Below, piece after piece: positions 29,424-34,851 of a stretch of 34,851 nt of DNA (the first letter of the stretch is position 1; each line of letters begins with the position of its first letter). The position numbers were made by a program, and so were the translations under genes. Source of the stretch: Burkholderiales bacterium (GTDB lineage Bacteria > Pseudomonadota > Gammaproteobacteria > Burkholderiales > Burkholderiaceae_C); NCBI GenBank assembly GCA_947452135.1, contig CANGBT010000008.1:1-34851 (forward strand), given 5' to 3'. The notes below the pieces were generated by a model that was given only the letters and a program-made list of their open reading frames with translations, did not search any database and had not been told where the DNA came from.

Positions 29424-29463
29424 GATTCTAGGCACGCCCCCCCGGGAGGCGGCACCTAGAATC
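29424..29463. promoter_or_regulatory. Palindromic divergent promoter region, acetyltransferase/lysS
   Basis: GATTCTAGG (29424-29432) and CCTAGAATC (29455-29463) form a perfect 9-base inverted repeat around a GC-rich centre. Each arm contains a TAGAAT -10-like hexamer pointing outwards: 29430-29425 (minus) towards the acetyltransferase gene and 29457-29462 (plus) towards lysS. No classical -35 is visible for either. The arrangement suggests two overlapping promoters, or an operator controlling both. Confidence 0.5.
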
Positions 29464-29487
29464 CGGCACCCCTCAGACCCTCTGCCC

Positions 29488-31026
29488 ATGACCGACGCAC
29501 ACGCCCCGAACCCTGCAGAAACGAGCACTGCGGCGGTCGACGAAAACCAGCTCATCACCGAACGCCGCGAGAAGCTCGCCGCCATTCGCCAGCAAGGCAT
29601 TGCCTTTCCCAACGACTTCAAGCCCGCGCACCGCGCGGCCGAACTCGTGGCTTTGCATGGAGAGCGCACGAACGAAGAGCTCGAGCCGCTGGGCCTGAGC
29701 GTCAGCGTGGCCGGCCGCATGATGCTCAAGCGGGTGATGGGCAAGGCGAGTTTCTGCACGCTGCAAGACGGCTCGCTCGGCGCCACCGGCGGACGCATCC
29801 AGCTGTTCATCACCAAGGACGGCATCGGCGAGAGTGGCTACGAGTCGTTCAAGCACCTCGATCTGGGCGACATCCTCGGCGCCGAAGGCACGCTGTTCAA
29901 GACCAAGACCGGCGAACTGTCGGTGCGCGTGTCGAACCTGCGCCTGCTGACCAAGAGCTTGCGACCACTCCCCGACAAGTTCCATGGCATGAGCGACCAG
30001 GAGCAGAAGTACCGCCAGCGCTACGTCGACCTGATCACCGACGCCGAGGCGCGCACGCGCTTCACAGCACGCAGCAAGGCGCTGTCGTCGATCCGTCAGT
30101 TCATGGTGGACAACGGCTTCATGGAAGTCGAAACGCCCATGCTGCACCCGATCCCGGGCGGCGCGAACGCCAAACCTTTCGTGACGCACCACAACGCGCT
30201 CGATCAGGAGATGTTCCTGCGCATCGCGCCCGAGCTGTACCTGAAGCGGCTGGTCGTCGGCGGCTTCGAGCGGGTGTTCGAGATCAATCGCAGCTTCCGC
30301 AACGAAGGCATCAGCGTTCGGCACAACCCCGAATTCACGATGATGGAGTTCTACGCCGCGTACTGGAATCACCACGACCTGATGGACTACACCGAGCAGG
30401 TGCTGCGCCACGCGGCGCGCGGTGCCACCGGCTCGGCCACGCTCACCTACGGCGGCAAGACGGTGGACCTCGAGTCGCCCTTCACGCGCATGACGGTGCG
30501 CGAGTCGCTGGTCGCGCACGCCGGCCTGACGGTGGCCGAGGCTGACGACGCGCAGGTGCTGCACGCCAAGCTGAAGTCTTTGGGCGAAGAGCCACCGACG
30601 CACTGGAAGCTGCCCGAGCTGCAGTTCGGTTTGTTCGAAGCAGCGGTCGAATCGCAGCTGTGGGCGCCCACGTTCATCATTGATTACCCGGTCGAGGTCA
30701 GCCCGCTGGCGCGCGCGTCCGACAGCAACCCGGCAATCACCGAGCGCTTCGAGCTGTTCATCACCGGACGCGAATACGCCAACGGCTTCAGCGAACTCAA
30801 CGACGCCGAGGACCAGGCCGCGCGCTTTCAGGCGCAAGCGGCCAACAAGGACGCCGGCGACGAAGAAGCCATGTACTACGACGCCGATTTCATCCGCGCG
30901 CTCGAGTACGGCATGCCACCGACGGGCGGCTGCGGCATCGGCCTGGACCGGCTGATGATGCTGATCACCGACAGCCCGAGCATCCGCGACGTGATCCTGT
31001 TCCCGTCGCTGCGCAAGGAAGGCTGA
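29488..31026 (+). CDS. lysS: Lysyl-tRNA synthetase, class II
   Basis: This enzyme charges tRNA-Lys. It has 512 residues. The N-terminal OB-fold anticodon-binding domain includes [21 protein letters not shown] (about 72-92). It is followed by the class II catalytic core with motif 2 ([19 protein letters not shown] near 271) and motif 3 ([12 protein letters not shown] near 480). The start at 29488 (MTDAHAPN) is 25 bases after the TAGAAT element, and the leader has no strong ribosome site. An earlier frame start at 29416 falls inside the divergent promoter and is unlikely. The ABC operon starts 27 bases after its stop. Confidence 0.97.
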   Translation: MTDAHAPNPAETSTAAVDENQLITERREKLAAIRQQGIAFPNDFKPAHRAAELVALHGERTNEELEPLGLSVSVAGRMMLKRVMGKASFCTLQDGSLGATGGRIQLFITKDGIGESGYESFKHLDLGDILGAEGTLFKTKTGELSVRVSNLRLLTKSLRPLPDKFHGMSDQEQKYRQRYVDLITDAEARTRFTARSKALSSIRQFMVDNGFMEVETPMLHPIPGGANAKPFVTHHNALDQEMFLRIAPELYLKRLVVGGFERVFEINRSFRNEGISVRHNPEFTMMEFYAAYWNHHDLMDYTEQVLRHAARGATGSATLTYGGKTVDLESPFTRMTVRESLVAHAGLTVAEADDAQVLHAKLKSLGEEPPTHWKLPELQFGLFEAAVESQLWAPTFIIDYPVEVSPLARASDSNPAITERFELFITGREYANGFSELNDAEDQAARFQAQAANKDAGDEEAMYYDADFIRALEYGMPPTGGCGIGLDRLMMLITDSPSIRDVILFPSLRKEG

Positions 31027-31053
31027 CGCCAGCGAGCGCGGCCGGACGCACAC

Positions 31054-32157
31054 ATGAAAGCCCTCATTGAGTTCGTGCGGCCCCTGCTGCTGGGCATCGC
31101 GCTGATCGTCCTGGTGAGTGCGGGCCTGCTGGCGCTTGACGACAGCGGCCGCAAGTCGTCATCGGCCATGCCACGGGTGGCCGTGGTGCAGCACGTCTCG
31201 CAAGCCGTCATGGACGACGCGGTGCGCGGCTATGTCGAGGGGCTGGCCAGCCAGGGCTTCGTCGATGGCAAGACGGTCAGCCTGAAGTTCTACAACGCGC
31301 AAGGCGACCTGCCCACCGCCAACGACATCGCCCGGCAGGTCACCAACGGATCTTTCGATCTGGTGCTCACGGCCAGCACGGTGTCGATGCAGGCGGTGGC
31401 CAACGCCAACAAGCAAAGCAAGGTCAAGCATGTGTTCGGTACGGTGGCCAACGCGGCCTCGTCGGGCGTGGGCGTGAGCGCCACCGATCCGCTGGACCAC
31501 CCGCCCTACATGACCGGCATCAGCACGTTCTTCCCGGTGGGCCGGGCCCTGAAGCTCGCGCGCGAGATCAACCCCGGGCTGCGCCGCGTCGGCATGGTCT
31601 GGCACAGCGCCGAGATCAACTCGCAGCTCTTCACCGCCGCCGCGCGCAAGACCTGTCAGGAACTCGGCATCGAGCTGCTGGAAGCCGATGCCGAAAACTC
31701 TTCGGCTGTGGGCATGGCCGCCAAGTCGCTGGTGGCACGCGGCATCGATGCCTTCCTGGTCACCGGGGATCAGGTGGTGATGGTGGCGATCGAAACCATG
31801 GTGTCGGTGGCCCGGGCCGACCGCATCCCGGTGTTCACCATCATTCCGCCCAATGTGCGCAAGGGCACGCTGTTTGATCTGGGCGCCAATTACTCGGAGG
31901 TCGGCCATGACGTGGGCGTGCTGGCCGGCCAGGTGCTCGCAGGCGCCGACACCGCCAAGACCCCGGTGTCCAACCATGTGCCTGAATCGCTGTCGCTCAA
32001 CCTCACTGCCTTGAAGGGGTTGCGCGGCAACTGGCAGGTCCCGCCCGAGATGCTGGCAAGTGCCGACCGATGGATCGACGAGGCCGGCGAACACCGCAAG
32101 GGCGGCGCGCTCGCCATGCCGGCGGCCAGCGCGGCGGCTTCCGCTGCCTCGCGTTGA
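31054..32157 (+). CDS. ABC transporter substrate-binding protein, TrpX-like
   Basis: This is a 367-residue periplasmic binding protein of the ABC_sub_bind family (PF04392, TrpX-type). VVQHVSQAVMDDAVRGYVEGLASQGFVDGKTVSL and the SFDLVLTASTVSMQAVAN region form the first lobe. RRVGMVWHSAEINSQ and IPVFTIIPPNVRKGTLFDLGANYSEVGHDVG belong to the second lobe. The family binds small molecules such as tryptophan, but the ligand here is unknown. The N-terminal hydrophobic segment (about 8-28) has no obvious AxA cleavage site and may be an uncleaved anchor. An Ala/Ser-rich tail ends the protein. It starts 27 bases after lysS and precedes the STAS gene by 20 bases. Confidence 0.88.
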   Translation: MKALIEFVRPLLLGIALIVLVSAGLLALDDSGRKSSSAMPRVAVVQHVSQAVMDDAVRGYVEGLASQGFVDGKTVSLKFYNAQGDLPTANDIARQVTNGSFDLVLTASTVSMQAVANANKQSKVKHVFGTVANAASSGVGVSATDPLDHPPYMTGISTFFPVGRALKLAREINPGLRRVGMVWHSAEINSQLFTAAARKTCQELGIELLEADAENSSAVGMAAKSLVARGIDAFLVTGDQVVMVAIETMVSVARADRIPVFTIIPPNVRKGTLFDLGANYSEVGHDVGVLAGQVLAGADTAKTPVSNHVPESLSLNLTALKGLRGNWQVPPEMLASADRWIDEAGEHRKGGALAMPAASAAASAASR

Positions 32158-32177
32158 CTCTGAGGGCACCACAGACC

Positions 32178-33425
32178 ATGGACATCACCTCGGAACAACT
32201 CGGCGAACGCACCGTCATGCGGCTGGCAGGCCGTCTGGACGGCCGCTGGGCCGATCACCTCAGCCGTGAACTGGACTCGCGGCTGCGCCTGGGCCAGCAC
32301 CACATCACGCTGGACATGACCGAGACCGTGTTCCTGAGCTCGGTGGGCATCCGGGTGCTGATGAACTTCTACAAGAAGTTCAAAGCGCTGGACGGCAGCT
32401 TCGCCATCCAGAGCCCGTCGCAGCAGGTGGGCGAGATCCTGCAGCTGGCCGGCTTGCTGAAATTCTTCACCCCGGCGGCGACGGCACCGTCCGCTCCGGC
32501 ACGGGCCGCCAACGTGAGCCGGCAACATGCCAGCGCCACGACGCGCTTCGAGGTCTTCGATCTGGGCGGCAGCGGCATGGTGTGCCGCACCCAGGGCGAC
32601 CCCGCACGGCTCGACGGCTGCCGCTTCACGGCCGACGATTGCCAACGTCTGAGCCTGCCGGCGTCGACGTTCGCCCTCGGTCTGGGCGCGCTGGGTGGCA
32701 CGTTCGACGAGTGCCGCAACGATTTCGGCGAATTCCTGGCGCTGGCCGGCTCTGCGGTGTGTCTGCCGGGCAATGGCTCGACCCAATGCGACTTTCTGGT
32801 GGCCGAAGGCGGCTACGTGCCCGAGATCCAGTCGCTGTACAGCCTGGCTTGCGATGGCCAGTTCGGCCATCTGGTGCGCTTCGAATCAATCGACGCGCAA
32901 CGCCCCACCAGGCTGGCCGAGCTCACGCAAGCAGCGCTTGAGCTGGTGGACGCGCCCGCCGCGTGCATCGCCATCGCCGCCGAATCGGGCGGCCTCATCG
33001 GCGCGGCCCTGCGGCGTTCGCCGGCGGCCGGCGCCCAGGCCGATGCGCCCTGGGGTTTTCCGGCAATGCGCCAATGGCTGTCGTTCTCGACCGAGCGGCT
33101 CGATGCCGGCTCGATGGTGATCGCCGCAGGCGTCGTCGCCCACGAGTCCCGCTGCCCCGCGGCCCTGTCGTCGTTCCTGCGCGCCACAGGGATGGCGGGC
33201 AGCCCGCTCGGCCATGTGCACGCGGTGCCGTTTCGCTACAAGCCGCTGCCCGAGGGTCTGATCGATCTGCAACGTGTCATCAAGCCGTTCATCGACAGCG
33301 AATCGGCGCACACCGTGCTGCACCTGCTGTGCGATGACCGCGATGCGCAACAGCCCGAGGAAAGCCACTTCATCCGGGGTGCCCTGTGGGTCGCCCCGCT
33401 CACCTTCGGGACCTCGCAACCATGA
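32178..33425 (+). CDS. STAS-domain protein with large uncharacterised C-terminal region
   Basis: This is a 415-residue protein. Residues 1 to about 100 form a STAS (anti-sigma-factor antagonist) domain: RTVMRLAGRLDGRWADHL, then ITLDMTETVFLSSVGIRVLMNFYKKF. The Ser54-Ser55-x-Gly pattern matches phosphorylatable STAS proteins of the BtrV/RsbV kind. A linker rich in Ala/Pro follows, then about 300 residues that I cannot assign, including DLGGSGMVCRTQGDP, FALGLGALGGTFDECRNDFGEF and ESHFIRGALWVAPL. No membrane segment is evident, so it is probably cytoplasmic. It lies between the binding-protein and permease genes and its stop overlaps the permease start by four bases. A role in regulating the transporter is an inference from position only. 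Confidence 0.85.
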   Translation: MDITSEQLGERTVMRLAGRLDGRWADHLSRELDSRLRLGQHHITLDMTETVFLSSVGIRVLMNFYKKFKALDGSFAIQSPSQQVGEILQLAGLLKFFTPAATAPSAPARAANVSRQHASATTRFEVFDLGGSGMVCRTQGDPARLDGCRFTADDCQRLSLPASTFALGLGALGGTFDECRNDFGEFLALAGSAVCLPGNGSTQCDFLVAEGGYVPEIQSLYSLACDGQFGHLVRFESIDAQRPTRLAELTQAALELVDAPAACIAIAAESGGLIGAALRRSPAAGAQADAPWGFPAMRQWLSFSTERLDAGSMVIAAGVVAHESRCPAALSSFLRATGMAGSPLGHVHAVPFRYKPLPEGLIDLQRVIKPFIDSESAHTVLHLLCDDRDAQQPEESHFIRGALWVAPLTFGTSQP

Positions 33426-34360
33426 GCCTGCTGCTGGGAGCGCTGACGATCGGCGTGCTGTTGTCGCTGCTGGGCATCAGCGTGTTCATCAGCTTTCGGG
33501 TGTTCAACTTTCCCGACCTGACCTGCGAGGGCAGCTTCACCCTGGGTGCGGCGGTCGCGGCGATGCTCATCATCGGCGGCAGCAGCCCGTTGACGGCCAC
33601 GCTGGCCGCCGTGCTGGCTGGCGCGCTGGCCGGCACCGCCACCGGCATCACCCACACCCGCTTCAAGATCAACGACCTGCTGGCGGGCATCCTCGTGATG
33701 ACCGCGCTGTATTCGATCAACCTGCGCGTGATGAGCGGCAGCAACCTGTCCCTGTCGAACTCGCACACCTTCCCCAACGCGGCCGCTCAACTCGGCCTCA
33801 GGCTGGCCGGTGCCGAGTCCGTGATGGTGTTGGGCTGGAAGGTGCCGGTGCACGATCTGTCGATCCTGCTGGCCTCCGTCGTGATGGTGGCGCTGCTGGT
33901 GTTGGTGCTGCTGGCGTTTTTCGGCACCCACATCGGCCTGGCAATGCGCGCCACCGGCGACAACAGCCAGATGATTCGCGCGCTCGGCGTCAACGACGGC
34001 TCGATGAAAACGCTGGGGCTGGCGCTGTCCAACGCGGTGGCGGCGCTGTCGGGCGCGCTGCTGGCCCAGTACCAGGGCTTTGCCGACGTCCAGATGGGCA
34101 TCGGCATGATCGTCACCGGGCTGGCCAGCGTGATCCTGGGCGAAGCGCTCACCGGCTCGCGACGGCTCGCTCACCTGGTGATCGGCACCCTGCTCGGCTC
34201 GGTGCTGTTCCGATTGCTGGTGGCCGTGGCGCTGCGCATGGGGCTGGAGCCCAACGACTTGAAGCTGATCACCGCGGCCTTCGTGCTGATCGCGCTGGTG
34301 TCGCCCACGGTGATCGGCAAGCTGCGCACCCAACGTGCGACGGGAGCGAGCCATGCTTGA
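33422..34360 (+). CDS. ABC transporter permease, TrpY-like
   Basis: This is a 312-residue inner-membrane permease with about eight to nine hydrophobic helices. Family features include FRVFNFPDLTCEGSFTLGAAVAA (from about residue 25), HTRFKINDLLAGILVMTALYSINLRVMSGSNLSL and ATGDNSQMIRALGVN. These match the branched-chain-permease-like group paired with TrpX-type binding proteins. VTGLASVILGEALTG near 240 is the likely coupling region to the ATPase. The ATG at 33422 overlaps the STAS gene stop. The stop overlaps the ATPase start by 8 bases. Confidence 0.9.
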   Translation: MSLLLGALTIGVLLSLLGISVFISFRVFNFPDLTCEGSFTLGAAVAAMLIIGGSSPLTATLAAVLAGALAGTATGITHTRFKINDLLAGILVMTALYSINLRVMSGSNLSLSNSHTFPNAAAQLGLRLAGAESVMVLGWKVPVHDLSILLASVVMVALLVLVLLAFFGTHIGLAMRATGDNSQMIRALGVNDGSMKTLGLALSNAVAALSGALLAQYQGFADVQMGIGMIVTGLASVILGEALTGSRRLAHLVIGTLLGSVLFRLLVAVALRMGLEPNDLKLITAAFVLIALVSPTVIGKLRTQRATGASHA

Positions 34361-34851
34361 GCTGCGCGACATCCGCAAGACCTTCAACCCGGGCACGGTC
34401 AACGAGGTGCGTTCGCTGCAAGGCGTGAGCCTCACGCTCGAAGAAGGTTCGTTCCTGATCGTGCTGGGCACCAACGGCTCGGGCAAGTCGACGCTGCTCA
34501 ACGCGGTGGCCGGCGGCTTTGCGCTGGACGCCGGCTCGATCTCGATCGACGGCCATGACGTGACCCGTTGGGAAGAACATCAGCGCGCGCGCTTCATCGG
34601 GCGCGTGTTCCAGAACCCGTTCAGCGGCACCGCACCCAACCTGTCGATCGCCGACAACCTGGCGCTGGCTGCACGGCGCGGTCAGTCACGCGGACTCGGC
34701 CGCGCCCTGAGCAGCGGCAACCTGCAAGCCCTGCATGAAGTGGTGAGCGGCCTGGGCATGGGGCTGGAGAGCCGGCTCGAGAACATGATCGGCAGCCTGT
34801 CGGGCGGCCAGCGCCAGGCGCTCACGCTGCTGATGGCCACCATGCTCAAGC
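34353..34851 (+). CDS. ABC transporter ATP-binding protein, TrpZ-like (partial, cut by window edge)
   Basis: This is the N-terminal 166 residues of an ABC ATPase; the gene continues past the window. Walker A is GTNGSGKST (39-47), the Q-loop is in GRVFQNPF (84-90) and the signature is LSGGQRQ (149-155). The Walker B lies just beyond the edge. It begins MLELRDIRKTFNPGTVNE and overlaps the permease stop by 8 bases. With the binding protein and permease it forms an importer. Confidence 0.9.
   Translation, partial: MLELRDIRKTFNPGTVNEVRSLQGVSLTLEEGSFLIVLGTNGSGKSTLLNAVAGGFALDAGSISIDGHDVTRWEEHQRARFIGRVFQNPFSGTAPNLSIADNLALAARRGQSRGLGRALSSGNLQALHEVVSGLGMGLESRLENMIGSLSGGQRQALTLLMATMLK

Overview
The window is a high-GC, gene-dense stretch of a betaproteobacterial chromosome, most likely Burkholderiales. 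I infer this from the gene order yceD-rpmF-plsX-fabHDG-acpP-fabF, then rpoE-rseA-rseB-degP(mucD)-lepA-lepB, and from the protein styles. I see no tRNA, rRNA, CRISPR array, insertion sequence or prophage gene.

Left third (1-13193, all on the minus strand). Read in the direction of transcription, it begins with DUF177 (yceD) and ribosomal protein L32. The fatty-acid and phospholipid start genes follow (plsX, fabH, fabD, fabG, acpP, fabF), several joined by 4-base ATGA overlaps. Next come a small YgfX-like two-helix membrane protein and the sigma-E module (rpoE, rseA, rseB, periplasmic protease degP). A clear intrinsic terminator follows degP, and lepA and the start of a gene that is probably lepB form a separate unit.

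Middle (13260-19701). A Maf-type nucleotide pyrophosphatase is translationally coupled to an RsmI-like methyltransferase paralogue. They converge on a RhlE-type DEAD-box helicase. Divergent from the helicase is the complete dTDP-L-rhamnose operon rfbB-rfbD-rfbA-rfbC.

Surface polysaccharide cluster (19881-29417). A WecA/MraY-like polytopic phosphoglycosyl transferase (plus strand) faces a minus-strand operon. In transcription order that operon encodes a WbpD/WlbB-like sugar N-acetyltransferase, a Wzx-type flippase, a second hexapeptide acyltransferase, a GT4 and a GT2 glycosyltransferase, a DegT/PglE-like aminotransferase, a PglC-like monotopic phosphoglycosyl transferase and a WbpM/PglF-like 4,6-dehydratase. 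Together with the rhamnose genes, this looks like synthesis and export of a glycan containing rhamnose and an amino-dideoxy (bacillosamine/QuiNAc4N-like) sugar. No polymerase, ligase or outer-membrane export gene lies in the window.

Right end (29488-34851, plus strand). lysS is followed by a TrpXYZ-type ABC import operon: substrate-binding protein, an unusual STAS-domain protein with a roughly 300-residue unassigned C-terminal region, permease, and an ATPase cut by the window edge. The STAS protein inside an ABC transporter operon is the best candidate for undescribed biology. Second is a palindromic divergent promoter region between the acetyltransferase and lysS. Starts were chosen from family length, overlap with neighbours and signal peptides, and several differ from the longest open frame.
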